Shown in pieces: positions 33,384 through 42,855 of a stretch of 63,786 nucleotides of DNA. The DNA lies in the NCBI GenBank assembly GCA_022360905.1, contig JAKSBX010000092.1:1-63786 (forward strand), read 5' to 3'. Position numbers and translations under genes: made by a program. Origin of the DNA: Chromatiales bacterium. GTDB taxonomy: Bacteria > Pseudomonadota > Gammaproteobacteria > Chromatiales > Chromatiaceae. Within the stretch, counting starts at the first letter, position 1. Each line of letters begins with the position of its first letter. The notes below the pieces were generated by a model. That model made no database searches, was not told the DNA's origin, and was given only the letters and a program-made list of their open reading frames with translations.

Positions 33384-34307
33384 TTAGTCTGCCAGAATAG
33401 ATGGTTCGTTATTTTGCTCTTGCTCTACCTCATCTGAGGCGGTGTCAGTTTCAGTAAATGGCTCAAGGAGAGCAACCACAGTATCGCGATTGTTCTGTTT
33501 GGCACAATCCAAAGGCGTCTCCATCGCACCATTTTTGCCGATGAGATTTGCCCCATGATAAACCAGCTGTTCAGCAACCATTCTCCTGCCGTTGATAGCA
33601 GCAACATGCAGTGGACTGTTGTTTTCCTGGTTAACTTGATTTACATCTGGATTTTTCATCAACAGATAAGTGGCTACATCAATCCTCCCGTAAAGAGAAG
33701 CAAAATGGAGAGCGCTATTCCCGGATTCATCCCTTGCATTAATATCAGCTCCGTTGTTCAGCAAGACTTTTACAGCTTCCAAATTTCCATATTTAGTAGC
33801 ATGTATCAATGGAGTACCAATTTTTGTACCCGTTCCACTATCTACATTAGCGCCTTTGGCAAGAAGAATCTTCAAAAGATCACCACTGTTGACTATTCCA
33901 AATGCAGCACTGTGAAGTGGAGTAGCTCCCTCTTCATTGCTCGCATTCACATAGGCTCCCCTTGAAATAAGCAGCTTTGCCACTTGCGGCATTCCATTAT
34001 ACGCAGCCAAATGCAAGGGAGTTCTTCCAAGCTTTCCCTTTTCATTTACGTTTGCTCCACCCTTGATGAGATAGAGTGCAACATCTTTATGACCATTGTT
34101 GATTGCCATATGAAGTGGAGTAAATCCTTCGTAGACACCAGCCGCACTGTTTTTTTCATTGATAGAACCACCTTTACGTGACAAATCACGAACCTCAGCC
34201 AGGTTCCCCTCAAGCGCAGCAACATGGATGGATCCCATAGAGTTACATCCAGCTTGCAAAAACGTACTAAGAAGCAAAACAATAGACGTAAAAACAGATA
34301 GTTTCAT
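33384..34307 (-). CDS. Ankyrin-repeat lipoprotein
   Basis: 307 residues; start after GGGAGAG. Lipoprotein-like signal with Cys21 (FLQAGC). About seven ankyrin repeats follow, with clear TPLHxAxxxGxxxVAxxLxxxGAxVN units (for example GFTPLHMAINNGHKDVALYL, GRTPLHLAAYNGMPQVAKLL). The C-terminus is an acidic tail. Ankyrin repeats bind proteins; exported to the envelope it could be a scaffold or an interaction factor. It is the second gene of a pair with 34326-35351 (18-bp gap). The pair is AT-rich relative to its surroundings, suggesting transfer. Confidence 0.85.
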   Translation of the reverse strand: MKLSVFTSIVLLLSTFLQAGCNSMGSIHVAALEGNLAEVRDLSRKGGSINEKNSAAGVYEGFTPLHMAINNGHKDVALYLIKGGANVNEKGKLGRTPLHLAAYNGMPQVAKLLISRGAYVNASNEEGATPLHSAAFGIVNSGDLLKILLAKGANVDSGTGTKIGTPLIHATKYGNLEAVKVLLNNGADINARDESGNSALHFASLYGRIDVATYLLMKNPDVNQVNQENNSPLHVAAINGRRMVAEQLVYHGANLIGKNGAMETPLDCAKQNNRDTVVALLEPFTETDTASDEVEQEQNNEPSILAD

Positions 34308-34325
34308 TTAATCTCTCCCTGATCT

Positions 34326-35351
34326 TCAGTAGGATTGAGCAACGATGCCAGTTGGATTGTTACCCGGACATGAAACGATCATTCTTGCCCGGTCTGTCAT
34401 TTTGCAACTCTGGGAAAAAGTCTGTCCCGCATCAGGCAGACTTTGAATGGCCTTATTGTAAAAGGCGTCTACGAAACTATTATCGCTATTACTACCTATC
34501 ATATCTGTATCAGCAAGAGACTGATTTTTTTCTTCGCCACCTACCTCATTAATGGATTTATGTTTTACACCACCTATTGGGTCTTCAAACGAAGTGTGAG
34601 TATTATGCCAGACAAGATGTTTTGTCTTCACATTGGAGCAGATAAGATTCATCGTTTTTTCTTCCTGAAGCCCTCCGGTTGGCGCTCCACCAAGCATGAC
34701 AACCAGCACTTTCAAAGCCACATCCCCTGCTATCCTGCCTGCAGAGTAGCGCTTGCCCCATATCCTGGCAAAACAAACCGTATCTGCACCTGTAGTTTTC
34801 GCTATTGTGGAAACATTTTTAAATTCAGGAAAGTACACTAACAAACGATTCATACTTATATAGTCATTCAGCCTCTCAAACTCCTCTCTGACTGCAGCAC
34901 TAACCTTAGCATTCGATTTAATAACAGGATATTCAAAAACAGGCGCCGTACTTTCAACACGCCATTTATCAGCACCGGGATCTTTTGCGTCAAAATCGTA
35001 GACCCAATAGTCATCCGGACCACGCCAGTAATAGCCTACCCCAGCTGGATCCGCATGCACGACCTCATAACCTTTGCTTTCAAAAGCGCTTTTAAGCTTC
35101 GGTAGCGCATCTTCCAACAGGAGTTTGCTTGATGAGAGGCTAAGAGCAGCGTCTTTACCCCCCATTCTAGGCCGCATAACTTTTGCTTCACCAACAATTG
35201 CGATCTTTTTGATTGGGTTTTTGTGTAGAAGCGTATCCGATGCTCTGTAATGCACTCGCGTATCTTGAGTGGCACAACCGATAAGATTGGATAGAAGAAA
35301 GGGAGTTAAAATGAGAAAGATAAAATGATTACACAGTTTTCCTGAATCCAT
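34326..35351 (-). CDS. Lipoprotein of unknown function, paired with ankyrin protein
   Basis: 341 residues; start after a strong GGAGGATTG site. Signal with lipobox LIGC (Cys26). The mature part starts TQDTRVHYRASDTLLHKNPIKKIAIVGEAKVMRP, then has a SKLLLEDALPKLKSAFESKGYEV helix, and an FARIWGKRYSAGRIAGDVALKVLVVMLGG segment that may be a short hydrophobic insert. The KIAIV...L...LEsKGY arrangement recalls curli-type or DUF799-like lipoproteins that compute a periplasmic alpha/beta domain, but I cannot name the family. Upstream gene of the ankyrin pair. Confidence 0.75.
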   Translation of the reverse strand: MDSGKLCNHFIFLILTPFLLSNLIGCATQDTRVHYRASDTLLHKNPIKKIAIVGEAKVMRPRMGGKDAALSLSSSKLLLEDALPKLKSAFESKGYEVVHADPAGVGYYWRGPDDYWVYDFDAKDPGADKWRVESTAPVFEYPVIKSNAKVSAAVREEFERLNDYISMNRLLVYFPEFKNVSTIAKTTGADTVCFARIWGKRYSAGRIAGDVALKVLVVMLGGAPTGGLQEEKTMNLICSNVKTKHLVWHNTHTSFEDPIGGVKHKSINEVGGEEKNQSLADTDMIGSNSDNSFVDAFYNKAIQSLPDAGQTFSQSCKMTDRARMIVSCPGNNPTGIVAQSY

Positions 35352-35859
35352 AACAATCCTCCATATTCCTTGATGTTACGGTAAATCGATAATGACACAC
35401 CACCTTTGAGAACTCAATAAGCTTAAAATCCTAATTATTGATTTTCTGGTTTTTAAGACTCCTTATTAATGGGCATACCCAAATTTTATTCATATTAAAT
35501 CCACTTCGGCCAATCCTCTGCTGCTTTAACTAATCCATATCAGGTGATTGATTCGTAAACCCCAAAACCTCAGTGCATTAATGATACTGATGGAAATACA
35601 AGTCGGGTGTTTTACTAGTTCGCCAGATCCGTTCAACCAATTCGCTCCTTTTTACCACATCTCTTCCGTGCACTTGAAAGACTATATCGTCAGGCAGCAG
35701 AAAAAATTTATACTCAATCTTAAACAGATTTCGTAAGGGATTTGCCTCGACCGCGGATAAATGGACCTAGACATAACCCGCTGCATTTACTCAATAGAGG
35801 AATCCACACGCAGATCAAGGAAGCAACTTCACAAACTATCGATAACAATTCTTTCCATC
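35352..35859. other. AT-rich gene-free region
   Basis: About 500 bases of low-GC DNA upstream of the lipoprotein pair and beyond the end of metR. It contains no convincing ORF on either strand and no strong repeat. Its composition matches the lipoprotein pair, as if all were one acquired segment. Confidence 0.5.
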
Positions 35860-36762
35860 CTACTGATGCCGACCGGTTTGAGACATACTCCCAACTACTG
35901 AAATGAAGGCCTGCTGATAACTCAACTGCCGGTCCTCCGACCGATAGGCCGCATAGAGTTTACGCTGCAACCCCTGACGCCCCAAACGTAAACTCTTCAA
36001 GGGCAACAAACCGCAAGCCCGATCGACCAACCAGTGCGGAATCACCGTTACCCCACGGGATAGAGCCACCAATTGCAGCATGATCTCTATCGATTCAATC
36101 TGTTTGTGCTGTTGCGGCCGGAACCCGGTAGGCCAGAGAAAGCCATTCAGCACATCCAGGCGCTCTTCCGCAACCGGGAAGGTGATCAAAACCTCCCTGG
36201 CCAGCTGTTCCGGGGTTACCCAACCCCTGTCAGCCAATGGGTGGGTCCGCGGCACCAGCAACATCAGCTCGTACTCAAACAGAGCTTCATAACTCAATCC
36301 CGGGTGGTCAGCACGATCCGGGGTTATCAGCATATCGATATGAAAGTTCAACACACCCTCAAAACCGCTGAATGGGAAACGCTGAAAGATATCTACATCC
36401 ACATCCGGATTAGATTCCAGGTAAGCAGCCATTACCCCGGTCAGCCACTCATAGCAGGGATAACACTCCACCCCGAGGCGCAACACACCCCTCTGGCCAT
36501 CCGCATAGGCTTTGAGGGTCCGTTCAGTTTGCTGCAAGCGGGGCAGAACCTTTGACCCAGTCTCCAGCAATAGCTTGCCTGCCCTGGTCAGACGCAATCT
36601 GCGCCCCTCTTTGACCCAGATATCAACACCCAGTTTCTGTTCCAGATAGCGTATCTGATGGGAGAGCGCCGACTGACTCAAACAGAGTGCATTGGCGGCT
36701 TTGGTCAGGGTACCGTGTTGTTGCAAGGCGGCAACGATCTTGAGATGGGTAAGCTCAATCAT
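35860..36762 (-). CDS. metR: MetR, LysR-type regulator of methionine genes
   Basis: 300 residues. N-terminal winged helix-turn-helix typical of LysR proteins (LKIVAALQQHGTLTKAANALCLSQSALSHQIRYLEQKLG), followed by the effector-binding fold. It is divergent from metE across a 103-bp spacer, the standard metR-metE arrangement. In relatives MetR activates metE with homocysteine as co-inducer and represses itself. Confidence 0.93.
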   Translation of the reverse strand: MIELTHLKIVAALQQHGTLTKAANALCLSQSALSHQIRYLEQKLGVDIWVKEGRRLRLTRAGKLLLETGSKVLPRLQQTERTLKAYADGQRGVLRLGVECYPCYEWLTGVMAAYLESNPDVDVDIFQRFPFSGFEGVLNFHIDMLITPDRADHPGLSYEALFEYELMLLVPRTHPLADRGWVTPEQLAREVLITFPVAEERLDVLNGFLWPTGFRPQQHKQIESIEIMLQLVALSRGVTVIPHWLVDRACGLLPLKSLRLGRQGLQRKLYAAYRSEDRQLSYQQAFISVVGSMSQTGRHQ

Positions 36763-36774
36763 CTATGCATTTTT

Positions 36775-36813
36775 TTCATGAATTAAGAGATAACGATCAT
36801 TATATCTTCATGA
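36775..36813. promoter_or_regulatory. Candidate MetR operator region
   Basis: Two exact TTCATGA copies (36775-36781 and 36807-36813), 32 bp apart or about three helical turns, lie in the metR-metE spacer. The MetR half-sites known from enterics are TGAA/TTCA. The placement between divergent genes fits dual control; the binding is inferred. Confidence 0.55.
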
Positions 36814-36865
36814 TTTACAAGCCTACAATCCCGACCTCAGATTCACAACACAAAGGTCAGGGGTC

Positions 36866-39160
36866 ATGGTAACCACTCACAATCTCGGCCTGCCGCGCAT
36901 CGGCGGCAGACGCCAACTCAAATTCAGCCTGGAAGCCTATTGGCGGGGTGAAATCGATGCCCAGCAACTGACCACCACCGGGCAGCAGATCCGTGCACAG
37001 AACTCCGAGCACCAACAGGCTCTGGACTGGGCCTGCGTCGGGGACTTCTCCCTCTACGATCATGTGCTCGATACCAGCATCATGCTGGGAAACCTGCCGC
37101 GCCGATTTGCCCAGCAGCAGCTCACCCCCCTGGACCGCTACTTCCAGGTCGCCCGCGGACGCTCGACGGAAGCCAGCACACCGTTGGCCGCAGCCGAAAT
37201 GACCAAGTGGTTCGATACCAACTACCACTATCTGGTACCTGAATTTGAGCGGGAGACCCAGTTCGAGCTGAATGCAGAGCAACTGTTGATGCAGATTGAA
37301 GAGAGCCAGTCGAAAAACCTCAAACCGGTGATCATCGGTCCGGTCACCTACCTATGGCTTGGCAAAAGCAAGGACGGCAGCAATCCCCTCGATCTACTGG
37401 AGCGCCTTCTACCGGTCTACCAGCAACTGCTGCAACAGCTGGCTGACGCGGGGATCGAATGGCTGCAGATTGATGAGCCCATTCTGGTCACTGAACTGGA
37501 TCAGACCTGGCGCCATGCCCTGAGAAATGCCTATTTTCGACTGCAGACAAAAACCATCAAGCTACTGCTGACAACCTATTTCGGCAGCCTGAAAGAGAAC
37601 CTGCAACTGGCGTGCGAACTGCCGGTGGCTGGTCTGCATATCGACGCCACCCGGGCCAGGGATGAAGTTGAGCGGATCATCGACTGGCTGCCACAGCACA
37701 AGATACTCTCGCTTGGGGTTATCGACGGACGGAATATCTGGAAATGCCACCTCAATAGCCTGCTGGATTGGTTGGAACCGATTCATCAGCGGCTTGGTGA
37801 CAGACTCTGGCTGGCACCTTCCTGCTCCCTGCTCCATGTGCCGGTGGATCTCGAGAGCGAAACCGATCTCGATGACGAGATAAAATCCTGGCTCAGTTTC
37901 GCCCTGCAGAAGTTGTCGGAGCTCGAGACATTAGCCAGCGCACTCAACCACGGCCGGCAGGCGGTAGCCCGCCAATTGAGTGACAATGCCCAGGCCATCC
38001 AGCGGCGCTCCGAATCACCACAGATCCACATCCCGGCGGTTGTAGATCGGATCGCCAAAATCACCGAAGCGATGAGCCAGCGCCGACACCCATTCGCAAC
38101 CCGCCGAACCATTCAGCAGCAGAGATTGAATCTACCGCTCTTTCCGACCACAACCATCGGCTCATTTCCGCAGACCAATGAGATTCGGCAGGCCAGAAAA
38201 GCCCATCGCGAAGGCAGACTCAGCAGCGCCGACTATCGCAACGCGATGGAGAAAGAGATCGCACAGGCGATCAGGTTGCAGGAGGATGTCGGCCTGGATG
38301 TACTGGTACACGGTGAGGCGGAGCGTAATGACATGGTCGAGTACTTCGCTGAATTTCTCTCAGGCTTTGCCTTCACCCGTTTCGGCTGGGTTCAGTCTTA
38401 TGGATCCCGTTGTGTCAAACCGCCGATCATCTATGGTGACGTACAACGGCAAACTGATATCACCACCCAATGGACCAGCTATGCTCAGTCGCTCACCAAT
38501 AAACCGGTAAAAGGCATGTTGACCGGGCCGGTCACCATGCTCAACTGGTCATTCGTAAGGGACGACCAACCCCTGGCCCTGACCTGCAATCAGCTGGCCC
38601 TCGCCCTGCGTGACGAGGTACTGGCACTGGAACAGGCGGGAACGGCGATTATCCAGATCGACGAGGCGGCGCTGCGCGAAGGCCTGCCGCTCCGGCGCAA
38701 ACAGTGGCCCGACTACCTCGAGTGGGCTTTGAAGGCCTTCCGCCTGACCGCCAACGGGGTACAGGACGATACCCAGATTCACACCCACATGTGTTATTCG
38801 GAATTCAACGATATCATCGAATCGATCGCTGCCATGGATGCGGATGTCATCACCATCGAGACCTCCCGCTCTGACATGGAGCTGCTCGATGTATTCGAGT
38901 CGTACGAGTACCCCAACGAGATCGGCCCCGGCGTGTACGACATCCACTCCCCCAACATACCGAGCATGGCGAGTATGGTTAAACTGATTCAACTGGCCCA
39001 ATTGCGCATACCTGCTGAGCGGCTGTGGATCAATCCGGATTGTGGTCTCAAGACCCGACAATGGCAGGAGGTCATTCCGGCACTGAAGAACATGCAACAG
39101 GCGGCACGAAGACTACGTGAGGAGGCGCGCCTCGACAGCCAACAGACCACGACGGCCTGA
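36866..39160 (+). CDS. metE: Cobalamin-independent methionine synthase
   Basis: 764 residues, full length for MetE. N-terminal half starts [27 protein letters not shown]-terminal catalytic half includes [17 protein letters not shown] and the zinc ligands in THMCYSEF (His and Cys) and NPDCGLKTR (Cys). It methylates homocysteine using 5-methyltetrahydropteroyl-triglutamate in the cytoplasm. Start after AGGGGTC. Control by MetR is expected from the divergent neighbour. Confidence 0.97.
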   Translation: MVTTHNLGLPRIGGRRQLKFSLEAYWRGEIDAQQLTTTGQQIRAQNSEHQQALDWACVGDFSLYDHVLDTSIMLGNLPRRFAQQQLTPLDRYFQVARGRSTEASTPLAAAEMTKWFDTNYHYLVPEFERETQFELNAEQLLMQIEESQSKNLKPVIIGPVTYLWLGKSKDGSNPLDLLERLLPVYQQLLQQLADAGIEWLQIDEPILVTELDQTWRHALRNAYFRLQTKTIKLLLTTYFGSLKENLQLACELPVAGLHIDATRARDEVERIIDWLPQHKILSLGVIDGRNIWKCHLNSLLDWLEPIHQRLGDRLWLAPSCSLLHVPVDLESETDLDDEIKSWLSFALQKLSELETLASALNHGRQAVARQLSDNAQAIQRRSESPQIHIPAVVDRIAKITEAMSQRRHPFATRRTIQQQRLNLPLFPTTTIGSFPQTNEIRQARKAHREGRLSSADYRNAMEKEIAQAIRLQEDVGLDVLVHGEAERNDMVEYFAEFLSGFAFTRFGWVQSYGSRCVKPPIIYGDVQRQTDITTQWTSYAQSLTNKPVKGMLTGPVTMLNWSFVRDDQPLALTCNQLALALRDEVLALEQAGTAIIQIDEAALREGLPLRRKQWPDYLEWALKAFRLTANGVQDDTQIHTHMCYSEFNDIIESIAAMDADVITIETSRSDMELLDVFESYEYPNEIGPGVYDIHSPNIPSMASMVKLIQLAQLRIPAERLWINPDCGLKTRQWQEVIPALKNMQQAARRLREEARLDSQQTTTA

Positions 39161-39191
39161 TGCGAACAACCCGGTGAAGAAATCTTTCCCT

Positions 39192-39226
39192 TTCAGCTGG
39201 CAGGAGAGTCTCGCTTGCCAGCTGAA
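39192..39226. terminator. 11-bp perfect hairpin after metE
   Basis: TTCAGCTGGCA (39192-39202) and its reverse complement (39216-39226) around 13 bases, about 30 bases beyond the metE stop. No T-tract; likely the metE 3' end. Confidence 0.6.
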
Positions 39227-39425
39227 TCGGCCATGGTGCGGCGCTTCGGCCCTATGGGAAAACTCATGCCAAATCGATAGGCTGAGTGAATTGTGGCAAC
39301 GGATACCGTGAGATGACAAATACAAACTATAGATAAATTCATGCTTATTTATGCCAACCAACCATAGTTCACCCTGGAGCTATCCGCTAAAATTGAGGAT
39401 TTAACCCGCCCACGAGGAATCCGAC

Positions 39426-40385
39426 GTGTTTCGCAAAGAGCTCAAAGTCCTGGACTGCACCATTCGCGATGGTGGACTGATCAACAACTTCCATTTCACC
39501 GATGATTTCGTGAAGTCGGTCTACCGGGCGGCTTGCGATTCCGGTGTGGATGTCATCGAGCTGGGCAAGAAGCTGATGGTCAGCGAAGAGTATACCCGCG
39601 AGGCCTATGGCAAATGGAACTTCTGCGATGACGACGATCTGAAGATGGTCATCGACTCCCATGAGTGTGAGAATCGGCCGCTGGTGGCGGTGATGTTCGA
39701 TATCGGCCGGGTGGACGTCAACAGTCTGCAGCCGCGGGATCAGAGCCCCTTCGATATGGCCCGGGTCGCCTGCTATGTGCCGGACATCGACAAGGGTCTG
39801 GATCTGGTGAAACGCTCCAAGGATCTGGGCTATGAAACCACCATCAACATCATGGCCTGCTCCGCCGCCATTCGTACCGATCTGATCGAGGCCCTCAATC
39901 AGGTTGAAGAGACCAAGGAGCTGGACTACCTCTATCTGGTGGACAGTTATGGCGCCTTCTACTCGGAACAGGTCACCGACTACCTTGAGCTCTATAAGAA
40001 GCATGCACCGAGCAAGGAGTTGGGTTTCCACGCCCACAACAATCAGCAGCTTGCTTTTGCCAATACCCAGCAGGCGATTATCGACGGGGTCAATCTGCTC
40101 GACGCCACCATCAACGGCATCGGCCGGGGTGCCGGCAACTGCAATCTGGAGCTGTTACTCAACTTCCTGAAGAACCCGAAGTTCGATGTGCGCCCCATCT
40201 ACAAAGTAATCCAGGAGCAATTCGTACCACTGCGTGAAGAGATCGAGTGGGGCTTCAACGATATCTATGGCATCAGTGGCCATCTCAACCAACATCCCCG
40301 CGCCGCCATGAAGTGCCGTTCGGATAAAGAGGTTCGTGACCTCTGCTATGACTTCCTTATCGAACAGACCCAGATCAACGCTTAA
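39426..40385 (+). CDS. DRE-TIM metallolyase (aldolase catalytic domain)
   Basis: 319 residues; the GTG start follows GAGGAATCC. The metal-binding pattern of DRE-TIM aldolases/HMG-CoA lyase relatives is seen: LDCTIRDGG near the N-terminus, and GFHAHNNQQLA with the two-His metal site at about residue 200, then GIGRGAGNCNLE. The closest group by memory is 4-hydroxy-2-oxovalerate-aldolase-like proteins often found in polysaccharide or lipid loci. Substrate unknown. It lies 265 bp after metE and probably has its own promoter. Confidence 0.85.
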   Translation: MFRKELKVLDCTIRDGGLINNFHFTDDFVKSVYRAACDSGVDVIELGKKLMVSEEYTREAYGKWNFCDDDDLKMVIDSHECENRPLVAVMFDIGRVDVNSLQPRDQSPFDMARVACYVPDIDKGLDLVKRSKDLGYETTINIMACSAAIRTDLIEALNQVEETKELDYLYLVDSYGAFYSEQVTDYLELYKKHAPSKELGFHAHNNQQLAFANTQQAIIDGVNLLDATINGIGRGAGNCNLELLLNFLKNPKFDVRPIYKVIQEQFVPLREEIEWGFNDIYGISGHLNQHPRAAMKCRSDKEVRDLCYDFLIEQTQINA

Positions 40386-40400
40386 AGCCTCTATGCCGAC

Positions 40401-40419
40401 AGGGCCTGTTGCAGGCCCT
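40401..40419. terminator. Convergent hairpin between the aldolase and DUF2057 genes
   Basis: AGGGCCTG (40401-40408) and CAGGCCCT (40412-40419) around TTG. Its right arm touches the stop codon of the minus-strand gene. No T-tract. The 9-mer AGGGCCTGT is shared with hairpins at 25471 and 41044. Confidence 0.55.
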
Positions 40420-40990
40420 ATTGGCTGACGATCCAGCTCATGAATGACTGGCGGGTATCCTGATCCGCCTTGAGCCACCAGTAGCGCAACCGCTCCCCCG
40501 CATCCTTAGGCAGCTTGTCCGCTTGCGCTTCCGTTTTGACAGCCACCGGTTGCATCCGCGATGACGTTTTGACATCACCCGTCTCAACAAGCTTCGGCTT
40601 GGGCTCCAGTTCACTGCTGATGGTGACCTGAGGATTTTTTGCATAGGCCTGTTTATCCTCAAAGGCGGCAGGCTCCGGGGCCAGTCGATAGTGGACCCCG
40701 GGTTTGGCATCCAGGCTTACCACAAAGGGTTTCGAATTGATGACCGCCTCATAACCCAGATCCGGATCGATGATCACATCCTTATAGCGCAAGGTAATCT
40801 GGCGCTTACCTTCCGGCAGCTCAAGTTGCGCCTGATGAGAAAGCAGGGAACCGCTCACGGCCTGACCATCCAGGGCGAGAAACTCGAAACTGTCGGGAAT
40901 GGTAATCCGCGCCGCCTGCACCGAGCAGCCAGTCAGGCTCAGCCAGATCAACAGCACACCAGAGACCACCATCTTCGCATAAAACGCCAT
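40418..40990 (-). CDS. DUF2057 (YccT-like) exported protein
   Basis: 190 residues from ATG 40990, set by an AGGAG site. The N-terminus has a signal with LTGC, so it may be a lipoprotein, or be cut later at VQA. DUF2057 features follow: ARITIPDSFEFLALDGQAV, LELPEGKRQITLRYKDVI, and SKPFVVSLDAKPGVHYRL. The C-terminal 60 residues are a low-complexity charged linker ending in a helix (RLRYWWLKADQDTRQSFMSWIV). Function unknown; YccT is linked to biofilm control in enterics. It lies downstream of the porin gene but is separated from it by a terminator. Confidence 0.75.
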   Translation of the reverse strand: MAFYAKMVVSGVLLIWLSLTGCSVQAARITIPDSFEFLALDGQAVSGSLLSHQAQLELPEGKRQITLRYKDVIIDPDLGYEAVINSKPFVVSLDAKPGVHYRLAPEPAAFEDKQAYAKNPQVTISSELEPKPKLVETGDVKTSSRMQPVAVKTEAQADKLPKDAGERLRYWWLKADQDTRQSFMSWIVSQ

Positions 40991-41039
40991 CACATCTTCT
41001 CCTGTCAGAGCCGATTGAAAAACTCTTAGTCCGTTACAC

Positions 41040-41075
41040 AAAAACAGGCCCTGCAGAGTAGACTGCAAGGCCTGT
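41040..41075 (-). terminator. Rho-independent terminator of the porin gene
   Basis: On the minus strand a 13-bp stem with one G-U pair (41044-41056 and 41063-41075) surrounds TCTACT and is followed by a run of T. It sits 20 bases after the porin stop, so the DUF2057 gene is likely transcribed separately. Confidence 0.75.
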
Positions 41076-41095
41076 CAATGGATGGAAGGTTCTGA

Positions 41096-42259
41096 TCAGA
41101 AGGCGTATTTAGCGGCAAATTGCAGCCGATCCAGCTCACCCTCGTCACCACTCTCTTTCTCCAACTGGCCATGCAGATACATGACCCCGAGGGTAACCGG
41201 TTTGATCGGGTTGTACATCAGGTTGACCTGGATGCTGTTGGCGCTCTCATTGAGACTGCCCGGAGCGAAGGAGGGGTTATCCACCTCAACCATACTCAGA
41301 ATCACGTTCGAGCGCCACTTGCTGTTCCACATGTGCCGATAGGCGACAAAGCCGGCGAGGGATTCCACCGCCTCAAGACTGCCATCACCCGGATCGACCA
41401 CCGCATCTCTGACCACACCCAGACTGGTGTAGCGGCCCATGCCGTCACCGTAGTTGACCGCGAAGCGGATATCATCCGTATCGAGGATTTTGATCTTGCC
41501 GCTGACGCCAAGTCCCCAGCCGGTGGTGGTCTCTTCCGAGCCGCCATCCTCGACCTTCAGTTGACGCAGCAGACCGTTGACCCGCACGTGTCCCCAGCCC
41601 ATTTTCATGCTGTAGTTGGCCGCCAGATCAGGCAGTGCATTGTCGTCACTCAGGCCGGTATCGGCAAAAGTTTCCGGATTCTCCAAAGCCAGCTGGACAT
41701 TACCCAGGCTATAGCGAATCATCGGCTGCCTGACAAACACCGTACCTTCCGGGGCACCCAGAAAGTCCAACGCATCGGGCAGTGCCCCGGTATCCATGAA
41801 GGTCGACCAGGTTTGGCCGAACAGCCAGTTGTCGAAGGTGAAGAGGTAGTGTCTCAGGCGTGGGGAGTAACTGTTACTCACCGCCTCGTTACCGAATCCG
41901 GTGGTCAAGAAATCCATCTCCATCACCACGCCAAGCGAGTGATCACCAGCTTTTGTCTTGGCCTTGAAATTGATGCGGGACTCACGGGCAGTCATGTCAT
42001 ACACCGCATCACCGTCATCACCACCCGTCGGGATGGACGAGGGCAGATAGAAAGTCCTGCCCGCACCACCGGCTCCGCCAGCGATGGTTCCGCTGTCGGT
42101 ATCGGTCCACATGGCACTCAATTTTGCATAGCCACCGATGCTGACATCCACGTCACCACCGAAAACCTGACTGAAGTTGTAGGCGGATGCGGTGGCTGGC
42201 AGCATCATGCAGGCACCGATCAGAGCTATCCCTGGCAGCTTCTGTTTCATTTGACTCAT
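41096..42259 (-). CDS. DcaP-like outer-membrane porin
   Basis: 387 residues from ATG 42259 (GGAG nine bases upstream; a GTG start five codons earlier is the site itself). Signal peptide ends about ASA (residue 27). A DcaP-type opening follows: VFGGDVDVSIGGYAKLSAMWTDTDSG and SRINFKAKTKAGDHSLGVVMEMDF... NSYSPRLRHYLFTFDNWLFGQTWSTFMD. It has many amphipathic strands and ends in Phe (FAAKYAF), as outer-membrane barrels do. Members take up small negatively charged molecules such as dicarboxylates. Substrate here is unknown. Confidence 0.85.
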   Translation of the reverse strand: MSQMKQKLPGIALIGACMMLPATASAYNFSQVFGGDVDVSIGGYAKLSAMWTDTDSGTIAGGAGGAGRTFYLPSSIPTGGDDGDAVYDMTARESRINFKAKTKAGDHSLGVVMEMDFLTTGFGNEAVSNSYSPRLRHYLFTFDNWLFGQTWSTFMDTGALPDALDFLGAPEGTVFVRQPMIRYSLGNVQLALENPETFADTGLSDDNALPDLAANYSMKMGWGHVRVNGLLRQLKVEDGGSEETTTGWGLGVSGKIKILDTDDIRFAVNYGDGMGRYTSLGVVRDAVVDPGDGSLEAVESLAGFVAYRHMWNSKWRSNVILSMVEVDNPSFAPGSLNESANSIQVNLMYNPIKPVTLGVMYLHGQLEKESGDEGELDRLQFAAKYAF

Positions 42260-42855
42260 CGTGCGATTCTCCACAGTATCAATTGAATTCAGCTTTTATG
42301 GTTTTTTAGAGCTGAGTTGTTTTATTGCCGATATGGCTACTGCCCTACGTGAAATCTTTTTAAATTAACCCCACTCACGACGGCTGAGGAGGGATCGCCA
42401 GACCTCATCGAGCCCCTCTGGTTCGATGACTGACCGGAATCTGAAAACCGGGATACAGATTTTTATTACATATTTATGAACGTATCCTCTGATTGCAGAT
42501 ACTACACCATTATCCGCAGAAAGAAACCGTTCACATGCAGCTTGGGTGAGCGAGCATTTCTTCCTACTGCCCCTGAGATAGATACCGATTGCCGACAATG
42601 GCTCATCTTTAGTCGAGAACCGCAACACCGAGCTGTGCCACGCTTGTAGCCCCTGACCTTTTGATCTTGAATAGCAGGCCGATGCTTGTCTGCGCAACAT
42701 CCGGCTATCGCATCAGTTGCCGGCCAGGTTGCAGCGGTGGTCCGGTGTGACGCAGTCGCATGATTGGCGCGACTTCCGAATCGCACCATTCAGCAACAAC
42801 AAAGACCCCATACCTCACTGAATTTATTGATGTTTTAAGTTACAAAGCACCAGCT
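42260..42855. other. Gene-free region upstream of the porin
   Basis: About 600 bases between the porin start and the end of the minus-strand sensor gene. A 111-codon minus-strand ORF at 42365-42700 looks non-coding (no ribosome-binding site, no coherent composition). It presumably contains the porin promoter. No strong repeats. Confidence 0.5.

Noticed and set aside
41120-42286. 388-codon antisense ORF over the porin
   Set aside because: The minus-strand porin has a signal peptide, a terminal Phe and a terminator; the antisense product has none of these.
42365-42700. 111-codon minus-strand ORF
   Set aside because: No ribosome-binding site, unusual amino-acid mix and no recognisable pattern; treated as non-coding.
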